Positions 45,309-54,814 of a stretch of 64,000 bases of DNA are shown here, piece after piece. The position numbers and the translations under genes were made by a program. The stretch spans positions 434,001 to 498,000 of the forward strand of contig NZ_JQNA01000002.1 of NCBI RefSeq assembly GCF_000745015.1, read 5' to 3'. Source of the stretch: Burkholderia sp. 9120. Its GTDB lineage: Bacteria > Pseudomonadota > Gammaproteobacteria > Burkholderiales > Burkholderiaceae. The notes beneath the pieces were generated by a model, which saw nothing but the letters and a program-made list of their open reading frames with translations, was not told where the DNA came from and did not search any database. Each line of letters begins with the position of its first letter. The first letter of the stretch is position 1.

Positions 45309-46346
45309 TTACGCCTTGACGGTCGCCAGCGCTTTTTTCACGAAGTCGTTGGTCCACGTCTTCGACAGATCGATCGGCTTGCCCTGCACCGCCGGGTCGA
45401 ACGCCTGCAAGGTCTTCAACGAGGTCGCGGGACCGTCGACGGGCATCAGGCCGTCGGGCGACATGGCTTCCTTCACGTGCTGCCAGGCGTCCAGATAGAC
45501 CGCGCGGTCGCCGAGCAGATAGCCTTCCGGCACGGTATTGATCAGCTCGCTGCCGGTCGCCGTTTGCAGCCACTTGAGCGCGCGCACCATGGCATTGGTC
45601 AGCGCCTGCGTGGTGTTCGGATTCTTCGCGATGAAACTCTGCGACGCGTACAGGCAGCCTGCCGGCATGTCGCCGCCGAACACGCTGCGCGTATCGGCCA
45701 GCGTGCGCGTGTCCGACACGACGCGAATCTCGCCGGTGCGTTCGAGCTTGGTCATCACCGGATCGAGATTGGCGATCGCGTCGATCTGCCCCGACTGCAA
45801 CGCGGCGATCGCGCCGGCGCCCGCGCCCACGCCGATAAACGCGACGTCTTTCGCGCTCAATCCGGCCTTCGCCAACACGAAGCTCGCCATGATCGAGGTC
45901 GACGAACCCGGCGCGGTCACGCCGATTTTCTTGCCCTTCAGATCGGCGATGGATTTGTAATTCGGCAGTGTTTTCTTCGACACCGCGAGCACGATTTGCG
46001 GCGCACGGCCCTGCAGCACGAACTCGCGGAACATCTGCTTCTGCGCCTGCAACAGCAAGGTGTGTTCGAACGCGCCGGACACCACGTCCGCACTGCCGCC
46101 CACGGCCGCCTTCAAGGCTTGCGAACCACCCGCGAAATCGGAGATTTCGACGTCGAGCCCTTCGTCCTTGAAATAATTGCGACGCTCCGCAATGGTGAGC
46201 GGCAGGTAATAGAACAGATTCTTGCCGCCGACCGCGATCGCGACTTTGGACGTTTCAGGTTTGCCCTGCGCGAAAGCGAGCGGCGAGACGCCGAGCGAGG
46301 CGCCCGCAAGCGCGGCCGTGCCGGCGAGGAAAGATCTGCGTTGCAT
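45309..46346 (-). CDS. ABC transporter substrate-binding protein (NMT1/SsuA-like)
   Basis: 345 residues. The signal sequence has a twin-arginine pair (MQRRSFLAGTAALAG) and cleavage near PLAFA, so export may be by Tat. The mature part is an NMT1/THI5-like periplasmic binding protein (NLFYYLPLTIAERRNYFKDE, GLDVEISDFAGGSQALKAAV, GKKIGVTAPGSSTSIMASFV). It should capture the substrate for the permease and ATPase downstream. The ligand cannot be inferred; sulfonates, pyrimidine precursors and aromatic acids are all used by this family. Confidence 0.87.
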   Translation of the reverse strand: MQRRSFLAGTAALAGASLGVSPLAFAQGKPETSKVAIAVGGKNLFYYLPLTIAERRNYFKDEGLDVEISDFAGGSQALKAAVGGSADVVSGAFEHTLLLQAQKQMFREFVLQGRAPQIVLAVSKKTLPNYKSIADLKGKKIGVTAPGSSTSIMASFVLAKAGLSAKDVAFIGVGAGAGAIAALQSGQIDAIANLDPVMTKLERTGEIRVVSDTRTLADTRSVFGGDMPAGCLYASQSFIAKNPNTTQALTNAMVRALKWLQTATGSELINTVPEGYLLGDRAVYLDAWQHVKEAMSPDGLMPVDGPATSLKTLQAFDPAVQGKPIDLSKTWTNDFVKKALATVKA

Positions 46347-46481
46347 GGTCTGATGTCTCCAAACTTTTTGTTGTCCGGTTTTTTCTTTTTACCGCGACGC
46401 TCGTGGGCGCCGCGTTTGAAGCGGTGTTCGTTTCACTGCTCGCGCACCCTTCGCAAAAGCGCGCGCGCAACTCAATCGCAT

Positions 46482-47756
46482 TCAGACGATCTGTTGCGCG
46501 TGCAACCTTGCAATGTCGTCAGCATCATAACCTAGCGATTGCAGGACTTCATCGGTATGTTCACCCAGTTCGGGACCCAGCCAGCGCGTTTGGCCGGGGG
46601 TGGCCGAGAGCTTCGGCGTGACCGCCGGCAGCGTGATTTCCTTGCCGTCCTGCCACTTGAAGCGCTGGATCATCTGACGCGCCATGAACTGCGGATCAGT
46701 GAACATATCCGCGACGCTATAAATGCGCCCGACCGGCACGTCGGCGGCATTCAGTACCGCAAGCGCTTCGTCGATGGTGCGCGTGGCGAGCCAGGTGGCG
46801 ATCGCGGCGTCGATTTCCAACGTACGCGGCACGCGCCCGTCGTTATGCGCGAGGCCGGGATCGTTCGCGAGATCGTCGCGTTCGATCGCCACCATCAGGC
46901 GCTTGAAGATCGGATCGCTATTGCCGCCAATCACGATGCTGCCGTCGCGGCACGGATACGTATTCGAAGGCACGATACCCGGCAGCGATGCGCCGGTGCG
47001 CTCGCGCACCATGCCGTACACGCCGTATTCGGGCACCACGCTTTCCATCATGTTGAAGACGGCCTCGTACAGCGCGACGTCGACCACCTGCCCTTTGCCG
47101 CCGTTCACCTGCTTGTGATGCAGCGCCATTAGCGCGCCGATCACGCCGTGCAGCGCGGCGATCGAATCGCCGATCGAAATGCCGATGCGCGGCGGCGGCA
47201 AATCCGGATAGCCGGTGATATGGCGCAGGCCGCCCATCGACTCGGCGATCGCGCCGAAACCGGGCCGGTCGCGATACGGTCCGGTCTGGCCGTAGCCGGA
47301 CAGACGCACCATCACGAGGCCGGGGTTTTCCGCGGACAGCACGTCATAGCCAAGCCCGAGTTTCTCGAGCAAACCCGGCCGGAAATTTTCGACGACGATG
47401 TCCGCTTCTTTCGCGAGACGTCGCACGATTTCCTTGCCCTCTTCGGCCTTCAGATTGATGGTGATGGATTTCTTGTTGCGCGCCTGCACGGCCCACCACA
47501 GGGACGTACCGCCGACTTCCGGATAAAGCTTGCGCCATTTGCGCAGCGGGTCGCCGCCCTTGGGATCTTCGATCTTGATGACCTCGGCGCCGAACTCGCC
47601 GAGAAAACGCGCGGCGAACGGGCCGGCGATCAGCGTGCCAAGTTCCAGCACCTTGACGCCCGCGAGCGGGCCGGCGGGGGGTTGGGTTTGGGTGGCCTGC
47701 GCGCCGGGGATGTCTTCAGGCGCGGCGTTCACGTGGGATTCGGGAGTGGCGCTCAT
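46482..47756 (-). CDS. CaiB/BaiF family CoA-transferase
   Basis: 424 residues, type III CoA-transferase. It starts with a 30-residue Ala/Pro/Gln leader, then VKVLELGTLIAGPFAARFLGEFG-type sequence (LELGTLIAGPFAARFLG), KIEDPKGGDPLRKWR and the catalytic-Asp region with VDVALYEAVFNMMESVVPEY. These enzymes move CoA between acyl groups such as carnitine, oxalate, succinate or aromatic acids. It leads an apparent operon with an ABC uptake system, so it may activate the imported acid. The specific acid is not known. Confidence 0.87.
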   Translation of the reverse strand: MSATPESHVNAAPEDIPGAQATQTQPPAGPLAGVKVLELGTLIAGPFAARFLGEFGAEVIKIEDPKGGDPLRKWRKLYPEVGGTSLWWAVQARNKKSITINLKAEEGKEIVRRLAKEADIVVENFRPGLLEKLGLGYDVLSAENPGLVMVRLSGYGQTGPYRDRPGFGAIAESMGGLRHITGYPDLPPPRIGISIGDSIAALHGVIGALMALHHKQVNGGKGQVVDVALYEAVFNMMESVVPEYGVYGMVRERTGASLPGIVPSNTYPCRDGSIVIGGNSDPIFKRLMVAIERDDLANDPGLAHNDGRVPRTLEIDAAIATWLATRTIDEALAVLNAADVPVGRIYSVADMFTDPQFMARQMIQRFKWQDGKEITLPAVTPKLSATPGQTRWLGPELGEHTDEVLQSLGYDADDIARLHAQQIV

Positions 47757-47889
47757 GGGTCTCCTTGGTTCTAGGCTGGGCTACGCGGCGTGCACCGCGA
47801 CGACCGGACGCGCTGGCGGCGCACGCGTTCGCGACGAAAGCTTTTGCGACGCCGCCGCGCGCGATGCAGCGATGCAGCGGAGACGAGCG

Positions 47890-48486
47890 TTACATCGAGC
47901 GACGGTCGAGCATCGCGCGGGCAATCGTGCCGGCGTCGACGTATTCCAGCTCGCCGCCCACCGGCACGCCACGCGCCAGACGCGTGACCGCGAGACCGCG
48001 CGCCTTGAACGTTTGCCCGAGGTAGTGCGCGGTGGCTTCGCCTTCGTTAGTGAAATTGGTGGCCAGCACGACTTCCTTCACGACGCCGTCCGACGCGCGC
48101 CTGACCAGCCGGTCGAAATGAATTTCCTTGGGGCCGACACCGTCGAGCGGACTGAGCCGTCCCATCAACACGAAATAGAGGCCGCGATAGGTCATGGTCT
48201 GCTCGAGCATGATCTGGTCGGCTGGCGTTTCGACGACACACAGCAGCGAAGGATCGCGCTCCTCGTCGAGACAGGTCTCGCAGATCTGTGCCTCGGTGAA
48301 GGTGTTGCACTTCTCGCAGTGCTGCAGATGCTCGGTCGCGAACAGCAGCGAGCGGCCGAGTTTTTCAGCGCCGTCGCGGTCGTGCTGCATCAGGTGATAG
48401 GCCATGCGTTGCGCCGACTTCGGCCCGACACCGGGCAGCGCGCGCAGCGCTTCGACGAGCGCCGACAAGGCGGAAGGTTGTTTCAT
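47890..48486 (-). CDS. recR: Recombination mediator protein RecR
   Basis: 198 residues. The N-terminal helix-hairpin-helix ([19 protein letters not shown]) is followed by the C4 zinc finger (Cys57, Cys60, Cys69, Cys72), a Toprim domain ([16 protein letters not shown]) and a Walker-like C-terminus ending LDRRSM. RecR with RecO/RecF loads RecA on gapped DNA. It belongs to the dnaX-ybaB-recR group, but a 256-base gap to ybaB, in which I recognise nothing, is unusually long for this operon. Confidence 0.94.
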   Translation of the reverse strand: MKQPSALSALVEALRALPGVGPKSAQRMAYHLMQHDRDGAEKLGRSLLFATEHLQHCEKCNTFTEAQICETCLDEERDPSLLCVVETPADQIMLEQTMTYRGLYFVLMGRLSPLDGVGPKEIHFDRLVRRASDGVVKEVVLATNFTNEGEATAHYLGQTFKARGLAVTRLARGVPVGGELEYVDAGTIARAMLDRRSM

Positions 48487-48742
48487 GCGGATCGGCGTCG
48501 AAGTGGAATGGCCCGGGTGGGCGGATCACGATGCGGTTGAGGCAATCGGTTTCTACCATCGCGGCCTGGGTTCGCATGCGAGGCACGCACGATGCGAACC
48601 TCCAGCGAACCGCAGCCGGTTTGTGTCCTACCGGAACAGGCGCGCCGCGGATGCTGCACTGCCAGCATGCGCGGTTCGCGCGTTCCGTTCGCACCGTGGC
48701 TCCGACAGCCGCGGCGCCGACTCCGCCTTGCGGCGGTGTCGT

Positions 48743-49069
48743 TCAGAACGGCAATTTGAAGCCCGGCGGCAGCGGCAGGCCCGAGGTCATGCCGCCCATT
48801 TTTTCCTGGGCGGTGGCTTCGGCCTTGCGCACGGCGTCGTTGAACGCAGCGGCGACGAGGTCTTCCAGCATGTCCTTGTCGTCGGCGAGCAGGCTCGGGT
48901 CGATCGAGACGCGGCGCACGTCGTTCTTGCAGGTCATCGTCACCTTCACGAGACCGGCGCCCGACTGCCCTTCGACTTCGATCAGAGCGAGTTGCTCCTG
49001 CATCTTCTTCATGTTTTCCTGCATCTGCTGGGCTTGCTTCATCAGCCCGGCGAGTTGACCTTTCATCAT
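48743..49069 (-). CDS. ybaB: YbaB/EbfC nucleoid-associated protein
   Basis: 108 residues: coiled-coil N-terminus ([20 protein letters not shown]), central strand-rich core ([20 protein letters not shown]) and a Gly/Pro C-terminal tail ending PPGFKLPF. YbaB dimers bind DNA and are encoded next to dnaX and recR in most proteobacteria. Two starts are possible: ATG 49075 lies only one base after the AAGGAG site, whereas ATG 49069 has a 7-base spacing, so I use 49069. Confidence 0.9.
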   Translation of the reverse strand: MMKGQLAGLMKQAQQMQENMKKMQEQLALIEVEGQSGAGLVKVTMTCKNDVRRVSIDPSLLADDKDMLEDLVAAAFNDAVRKAEATAQEKMGGMTSGLPLPPGFKLPF

Positions 49070-49161
49070 GGACATGCTCCTTCTAGATAGCGTGAAATTC
49101 GGAAATCGGGCGCGTTCCGCACGTTAGGGCCTGTCGGCCTACCGGCTTACCGCGCGGCGAA

Positions 49162-51951
49162 TCAGTGGACCGACGGCGCGCCGGCTGAGCCGGCGTCCGG
49201 TGAAATCGGGCGGATCGAGCCGGGCACGATGCTCGCGCCGAACTCGCGGATCAACGACTGCACGAACGGATCGGCGCCGATCTCGCGCTCCGCTTCCTGC
49301 TGGCGCTGCGCGCGCGTCGCGGCGTCGTGCGCGGCGGCGGTGCGGCGGGCCGCGCCGACTTCGACCAGCACTTCGACGTTGCGGCCGAGCTTGTCGGCGA
49401 GCGCGCTTTTCAGTTTGGCGACCTGCGACGCTTCCGCGTACTGCGGCACCGGCACGTTCAGTTTGAGCGTGTTGCCTTCGAGCACCATCAGTTCGCTGTT
49501 GAACGCGAGTTGATAGGAAATGCCCTTGAGCGGGAGGTCGACGGCAAGCGCCGGCCAGTCGCCATTGAAACCCAACGGGTCGAGCGGCACGGCGGCCGGC
49601 AGCGGGCGTTTGTCGATCGCCGGCGCGGGCGACGGCGCGGGCGCGGCGTTCATGCGCACGTCGTCCGGACCGCTGTCGAAGACCGGCATGTAGCTGTCGT
49701 CGGGCGGGCCGTAGTAGCCGTCGTCCGAGGCCGACAACGGCATATAGTCGTCGGGCGGCATGTCGTCCCACGGAGCCACCGGCGAACCGCTCTGCTCGGC
49801 GCCGTTGCTTTGGGCGCCATCGCGTTGGGCGGGCGACGCTGCGCGCGGAGCGGGAGCGGCCGGCGCCGCGTCTTGCTGCGGCGCGCGGCGTGGCGCGCCT
49901 GGCGTCGGCACCGGGACGACGACGCGCGGTGCGGCGGGTTTCGGCGTGGGCGCGGCGGCCGCTGCTGGGGCGCGGCCACGATCCGACGAGACTTTCAAAC
50001 CGGCACTGCGCAGGACGTCGAGCGCGGCGCTTGCTCCGCCGGCACGACGCGGCGGGACGTCGGCGACAGGCGACGGTTCCTGCGATGCGACGGCGGACGC
50101 GGCCTCTTCCGCGCGAGCGAACGCGGCGGTTGCAGGTGCGGTGGGTGCCGACGCGGGTTGCTGATGTTCGAGGCTGCTGGATGCGGAGGAAGCTTGTGCT
50201 GCGATGGAGGCGCTGAGGTTGTCCGATGCCGCGGGGACTTCCATCGCAGCCGGGGCATGAAGGCCGGGCGCGGCAGCTTCGGATGCAATCGGGGCGTTCA
50301 GGTCAGACGCTGCGGCGGCTTCTGAAGTAGCCGGAACGTCGACGTCAGGCGTTGCAGAGATATCTGAAGCAGCCGTGCCGTCGATGTCATTGACTGCCGA
50401 GACTTCAGATTTGGCCTTGGCGCTCACGTCAGATGCTGCTGAGCCATCAACTGCGGTCGCGGCGTTCACACCCGACGCCGCAGGCGTTTCGTTCGCCGTG
50501 GATTCAACGGGTGCATCGTCCCACGGCGCCAGCGGAGTTGCCTCGGCAGCATTAGTGGCAGTGGCAGACACCACCTCAGTTGTCGCGGTCGCCGATGCGG
50601 CCGCCGTTCCGGGCGCGACACGCGGTGTCTCCATCGCACGACGAGTCTGCGACTCGCTGTTCGACACCGGTGCGACCATCGTTTCGCGCGAACTCGCCGC
50701 CGACGGCGACGCTACGGCCGCAGCCAATACAGCCGCAGCTCCGGCCGAGGAACCCATTGCGCCCTGCTGCGCGGCCACCGCCGGCGCACCGGCGCGCCTT
50801 GCACCACCGGCACCCGCCGCCCCCGGCGCACGGCTCGCGCCCACCGCGCCGCCACCGCCGCCCGTAGGCGCCGGTTCGAACGCCAGCATGCGCAGCAACG
50901 TCATCGTGAAACCGGCGTATTCATCGGGCGCGAGGCCCAACTCACTGCGGCCGATCGTTGCGATCTGATAGAACAACTGCACGTGCTCGGCGCTGAGCGC
51001 GTCCGCGAAACGACGCAGATCGGCCGCCTCCGGCCACTCGTCCAGCACCGACGACGGCGCGAACTGCGCCCAAGCGATTCGATGCAGCAAGCTCGCCAGA
51101 TCCTGCAACGCGGTCGAAAACGACAGACTGCGCAGCGCCATCTCGTCGGCAACCGCGAGCACCGCCGCGCCGTCGCCGTCGGCGAGCGCGTCGAGCAGGC
51201 GGATCAGGTAACTCTGATCGAGCGCGCCGAGCATGCCGCGCACCGCTTCTTCATTGACCTGATTGGCCGAGTACGCGATCGCCTGATCGGTCAGCGACAG
51301 CGCGTCGCGCATCGAGCCGTCGGCAGCGCGCGCGAGCAGGCGCAGCGCCTGCGCGTCGAACGGCACCTTCTCTTCGCCGAGAATGTGCTCGAGATGCGAC
51401 ACGATATGGCCCGCCGGCATCTGCTTCAGATTGAACTGCAGACAGCGCGACAACACCGTGACCGGAATCTTTTGCGGGTCGGTGGTGGCGAGAATGAACT
51501 TGACGTGCGCGGGCGGTTCTTCCAGCGTCTTCAACATCGCGTTGAAGGCGTGGTTGGTGAGCATGTGCACTTCGTCGATCATGTAGACCTTGAAGCGCGC
51601 GTCGACCGGCGCATAAACCGCGCGCTCCAGCAGCGCCGCCATTTCGTCGACACCGCGATTACTCGCCGCGTCCATCTCCACATAATCGACGAAACGCCCT
51701 TCGTCGATCTCGCGGCACGCGCGGCACACGCCGCACGGCGTGGACGTCACGCCGGTTTCGCAATTCAGCGCCTTGGCGAAGATGCGCGACAGCGTGGTTT
51801 TGCCGACGCCGCGCGTACCGGTAAACAGATAGGCATGGTGCAGACGGCCGCCGTCGAGCGCGTGCGTGAGCGCGCGCACCACGTGCTCCTGTCCGACGAG
51901 CGAAGCGAAATCCTTCGGCCGCCATTTGCGTGCGAGAACTTGATAGGTCAT
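49162..51951 (-). CDS. dnaX: DNA polymerase III subunit tau (gamma/tau)
   Basis: 929 residues, long even for this group. AAA+ clamp-loader domain: Walker A GTRGVGKTT at 45-53, zinc module Cys64, Cys73, Cys76, Cys79, the DEVH box in YMIDEVHML and the arginine-finger region VLSRCLQF. Residues about 350-760 are a very Ala/Pro/Ser-rich linker with irregular repeats. The C-terminal domain (about 780-929) should contact the polymerase. I saw no clear A-rich frameshift site for a gamma form. No Shine-Dalgarno sequence precedes the ATG; a TACAAT box lies six bases upstream. Confidence 0.93.
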   Translation of the reverse strand: MTYQVLARKWRPKDFASLVGQEHVVRALTHALDGGRLHHAYLFTGTRGVGKTTLSRIFAKALNCETGVTSTPCGVCRACREIDEGRFVDYVEMDAASNRGVDEMAALLERAVYAPVDARFKVYMIDEVHMLTNHAFNAMLKTLEEPPAHVKFILATTDPQKIPVTVLSRCLQFNLKQMPAGHIVSHLEHILGEEKVPFDAQALRLLARAADGSMRDALSLTDQAIAYSANQVNEEAVRGMLGALDQSYLIRLLDALADGDGAAVLAVADEMALRSLSFSTALQDLASLLHRIAWAQFAPSSVLDEWPEAADLRRFADALSAEHVQLFYQIATIGRSELGLAPDEYAGFTMTLLRMLAFEPAPTGGGGGAVGASRAPGAAGAGGARRAGAPAVAAQQGAMGSSAGAAAVLAAAVASPSAASSRETMVAPVSNSESQTRRAMETPRVAPGTAAASATATTEVVSATATNAAEATPLAPWDDAPVESTANETPAASGVNAATAVDGSAASDVSAKAKSEVSAVNDIDGTAASDISATPDVDVPATSEAAAASDLNAPIASEAAAPGLHAPAAMEVPAASDNLSASIAAQASSASSSLEHQQPASAPTAPATAAFARAEEAASAVASQEPSPVADVPPRRAGGASAALDVLRSAGLKVSSDRGRAPAAAAAPTPKPAAPRVVVPVPTPGAPRRAPQQDAAPAAPAPRAASPAQRDGAQSNGAEQSGSPVAPWDDMPPDDYMPLSASDDGYYGPPDDSYMPVFDSGPDDVRMNAAPAPSPAPAIDKRPLPAAVPLDPLGFNGDWPALAVDLPLKGISYQLAFNSELMVLEGNTLKLNVPVPQYAEASQVAKLKSALADKLGRNVEVLVEVGAARRTAAAHDAATRAQRQQEAEREIGADPFVQSLIREFGASIVPGSIRPISPDAGSAGAPSVH

Positions 51952-51957
51952 CCGGAA

Positions 51958-51963
51958 ATTGTA
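51958..51963 (-). promoter_or_regulatory. dnaX -10 box, six bases before the ATG
   Basis: TACAAT, then TTCCGG, then the dnaX ATG on the minus strand, the same geometry as surE. A TTTTGC at 51985-51980 could serve as a weak -35 with 16-base spacing. Confidence 0.5.
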
Positions 51964-52191
51964 TCAGTAACGATGCCGCGCAAAACCGATTCGAGACGGC
52001 GCGCGAACGCGTGTGACCGCTTCATTGAAACGGGCTAACGGACCGATAGAAAAAAATGGCGGGGACGAGCGGAAAACGCGATTGCGATCTCACGGCATGC
52101 ATGAGAATTGCGGCATTGCGCATAGCTCAGGGTAAAACAGGAGATGGGAGGTGACGCGGAGAAAAACGACGACAAAACAGAAAAAATGAAG

Positions 52192-52291
52192 GTGACGAGC
52201 CTAACCCTCGGCACTGGTGGAAAACGGCTGTGGCTGCTTCGTTCCCGACCTGACCAGATTGACCATCCCTCCATGCGAGGAGGCCCGTCAC
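52192..52291 (-). ncRNA. ffs: Small signal recognition particle RNA (4.5S)
   Basis: The conserved SRP RNA apical domain is plain on the minus strand: GGTCAGGTCGGGAACGAAGC followed by AGCC, close to the E. coli 4.5S sequence. The ends pair (GTGACGGGCC at 52291 with GGCTCGTCAC ending at 52192), giving a 100-nucleotide hairpin of bacterial small type. A T-rich stretch follows. It binds Ffh to target membrane proteins. Location just upstream of dnaX is normal for betaproteobacteria. Confidence 0.92.
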
Positions 52292-52753
52292 GAAACATTC
52301 TATCACCGCTTGGGCCGTCGCGCGACTGTTAATACGATCAAAGTGACATCGACGCGCCGAATCGCAACCTTCGCACGTTCTAGACAACGCAAAGGCAACG
52401 CAACGCGCTGCGCGCAACCGGCGCGTGCCGCGCACTTGTGTTTGCCGCGCCCGCCACCAGATAGGCTGCGTGGCGGTCAGTAAAACGTCGCGGCGATTCA
52501 TCGGCAGGTGTCGGCCCCCACTGCTCCTGATGAGTACTATCGCCCCCGGCAACGCATAGCGAATTAAGCTAAACTGCCGTACGGATGACCCGCAAGCGCG
52601 TGCCTTCCGCGCATGTCAGCATAAGTCGACGACTTGTCAGGCGTGTGTCGGTGGGGCTCCGATTGCGGCAAAGCGAACGGAAGTTTCCCTAGATTTTGAC
52701 GTATCGTGGCGAGCAATTCAGGCGGGCCTCGAACCGATAGAGGTATTCATACA
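52292..52753. other. Intergenic region between SRP RNA and trxA
   Basis: This 462-base gap must hold the divergent SRP RNA and trxA promoters. I see a TTGACG (52696-52701) near trxA but no convincing -10 partner, and no gene or further RNA. Confidence 0.4.
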
Positions 52754-53080
52754 ATGAGCGAAAACATCAAGCATATTAGCGACGCATCGTTCGAACAGGA
52801 CGTCGTGAAATCCGATAAACCCGTGCTGCTCGATTTCTGGGCTGAATGGTGCGGTCCGTGCAAGATGATCGCGCCGATCCTCGACGAAGTCGCGAAGGAT
52901 TATGCCGATCGCCTGCAAATCGCCAAGATCAACGTCGACGAACATCAATCGACGCCGGTCAAGTTCGGGGTGCGCGGTATCCCCACGCTGATCCTCTTCA
53001 AGAACGGCGCAGTCGCCGCGCAGAAAGTCGGCGCACTGTCGAAGTCGCAACTCACCGCGTTCCTCGACGGCAACCTGTAA
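52754..53080 (+). CDS. trxA: Thioredoxin 1
   Basis: 108 residues. The active site is WCGPCK with Cys33 and Cys36, preceded by [10 protein letters not shown], and the cis-Pro lies in [13 protein letters not shown]. It is the general cytoplasmic disulfide reductase. The start at 54-codon-shorter position 52754 ([15 protein letters not shown]) matches the normal N-terminus; the upstream frame is not conserved. The rho gene follows 238 bases later, a common trxA-rho pairing. A GC-rich stem (GCGGACC/GGTCCGC, 53102-53121) without a T-run follows the stop. Confidence 0.94.
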   Translation: MSENIKHISDASFEQDVVKSDKPVLLDFWAEWCGPCKMIAPILDEVAKDYADRLQIAKINVDEHQSTPVKFGVRGIPTLILFKNGAVAAQKVGALSKSQLTAFLDGNL

Positions 53081-53215
53081 AGCAATGCGCATCGGCGTGC
53101 AGCGGACCCCTCGCGGTCCGCATGTGCGCTGAGTTGAGCATGTTGTCAGTCGGCAACACGCTCAACAAGAAAGATGCCATGCCGTCGCACTGACGGAAAT
53201 TGGCGTGTGCTATGC

Positions 53216-53221
53216 TAGAAT
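53216..53221 (+). promoter_or_regulatory. Candidate rho -10 box
   Basis: TAGAAT preceded by TATGC, about 100 bases before the rho start, with a leader long enough for the known autoregulation of rho by attenuation. The -35 is not convincing. Confidence 0.35.
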
Positions 53222-53318
53222 CCGCAAAACGTCGAAAAGACGTGTAAGTCCTTGAGCGGTTCCGCTCACTCTCCTCCCAGATTTCATTTCGTCGCACCTT
53301 CTCCTGCGGGTTCTCCGT

Positions 53319-54587
53319 ATGCATTTATCCGAGCTTAAGACTCTGCACGTGTCCGAATTGATCGAGATGGCCAATGGCCTCGAGATCGAAAGTGCAAACC
53401 GCCTGCGCAAGCAGGAACTGATGTTTGCCATTCTAAAAAAACGCGCCAAAACAGGCGACACGATCTTCGGCGACGGCACGCTCGAAGTGCTGCCGGACGG
53501 CTTCGGCTTCCTGCGTTCGCCGGAAACCTCGTACCTCGCCAGCACGGACGACATTTACATCAGCCCGTCGCAAATCCGCCGCTTCAACCTGCATACGGGT
53601 GACACGATCGAAGGTGAAGTGCGCACGCCGAAAGACGGCGAACGCTATTTCGCGCTGGTGAAAGTGGACAAGGTCAACGGCCAGCCGCCGGAAGCCTCGA
53701 AGCACAAGATCATGTTCGAAAATCTGACGCCGCTGCACCCGAACAAGGTGCTGCTGCTCGAACGTGAAATGCGTGGCGAAGAAAACGTCACGGGCCGCAT
53801 CATCGACATGATCGCGCCGATCGGCAAGGGCCAGCGCGGCCTGCTGGTGGCCTCGCCGAAGTCCGGCAAGACCGTGATGCTTCAGCACATCGCGCATGCG
53901 ATCAAGCAGAACCATCCCGACGTTGTGCTGTTCGTGCTGCTGATCGACGAACGCCCTGAAGAAGTGACCGAAATGCAGCGTTCGGTGGCCGGCGAAGTGA
54001 TCGCCTCCACGTTCGACGAACCCGCCGCGCGTCACGTGCAAGTCGCCGAAATGGTGATCGAAAAAGCCAAGCGCCTCGTCGAAATGAAGAACGACGTGGT
54101 GATTCTGCTCGACTCGATTACACGTCTCGCGCGCGCCTACAACACGGTCGTGCCGGCTTCCGGCAAGGTGCTGACCGGTGGTGTCGACGCCAACGCGCTG
54201 CAACGTCCGAAGCGCTTCTTCGGCGCCGCGCGCAATATCGAGGAAGGCGGTTCGCTGACCATCATCGGTACGGCACTGATCGAAACCGGCAGCCGCATGG
54301 ACGACGTGATCTACGAAGAGTTCAAGGGCACCGGCAACATGGAAGTGCACCTGGAACGCCGTCTCGCTGAAAAGCGCGTCTACCCGTCGATCAACCTGAA
54401 CAAGTCCGGCACGCGCCGCGAAGAACTGCTGATCAAGCCCGAAGTGCTGCAAAAGATCTGGGTGCTGCGCAAATTCATTCACGACATGGACGAAGTCGAG
54501 TCGATGGAATTCCTGCTCGACAAGATTCGCCAGACGAAGAGCAACTCCGAATTCTTCGACATGATGCGTCGCGGCGGCGGCAGCTAA
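53319..54587 (+). CDS. rho: Transcription termination factor Rho
   Basis: 422 residues, standard length without an insertion domain. The N-terminal helical part ([20 protein letters not shown]) and the OSB RNA-binding fold ([19 protein letters not shown]) are followed by the ATPase core: Walker [21 protein letters not shown] (Walker B region), the Q-loop [18 protein letters not shown] and the R-loop [20 protein letters not shown]. Rho is a hexameric RNA helicase that ends untranslated transcripts. A strong intrinsic terminator follows. Confidence 0.96.
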   Translation: MHLSELKTLHVSELIEMANGLEIESANRLRKQELMFAILKKRAKTGDTIFGDGTLEVLPDGFGFLRSPETSYLASTDDIYISPSQIRRFNLHTGDTIEGEVRTPKDGERYFALVKVDKVNGQPPEASKHKIMFENLTPLHPNKVLLLEREMRGEENVTGRIIDMIAPIGKGQRGLLVASPKSGKTVMLQHIAHAIKQNHPDVVLFVLLIDERPEEVTEMQRSVAGEVIASTFDEPAARHVQVAEMVIEKAKRLVEMKNDVVILLDSITRLARAYNTVVPASGKVLTGGVDANALQRPKRFFGAARNIEEGGSLTIIGTALIETGSRMDDVIYEEFKGTGNMEVHLERRLAEKRVYPSINLNKSGTRREELLIKPEVLQKIWVLRKFIHDMDEVESMEFLLDKIRQTKSNSEFFDMMRRGGGS

Positions 54588-54645
54588 GTAAGGCTTCACG
54601 CCGACCTGACTGCACCGGCTTCGCAAGCCCGTCACACGTAAAAGA

Positions 54646-54678
54646 AAGCCGCTCGCCGCAAACGAGCGGCTTTTTTTC
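54646..54678 (+). terminator. Rho-independent terminator of rho
   Basis: Stem AAGCCGCTCG / CGAGCGGCTT (54646-54655, 54663-54672) with a 7-base loop followed by TTTTTTCG. Confidence 0.9.
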
Positions 54679-54750
54679 GTCCGTGCGGCGGGATGGCGGG
54701 ATTTTCGACTCAGAGATTCTGTTCGCCGAATGCGGGTCGACAACCCAACA

Positions 54751-54780
54751 TGTACGTGAACGTACACGTTGAAGTACAAT
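54751..54780 (+). promoter_or_regulatory. MerR-type operator dyad and -10 box
   Basis: TGTACGT-GA-ACGTACA (54751-54766) is an inverted repeat just upstream of TACAAT (54775-54780). Its position relative to the -10 is what a MerR-family activator would use to control its own gene and the MFS gene; this is inference. Confidence 0.5.
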
Positions 54781-54814
54781 GCGATGGTTTCCTGCGATAG
54801 CGGCACCACCACTT

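Noticed and set aside
49162..51951. Programmed frameshift producing DnaX gamma
   Set aside because: I did not find an A-rich slippery heptamer followed by a stem-loop in the expected region.
52127..52552. ORFs overlapping the SRP RNA
   Set aside because: The conserved SRP apical sequence and pairing ends explain the region; no coding signal remains.
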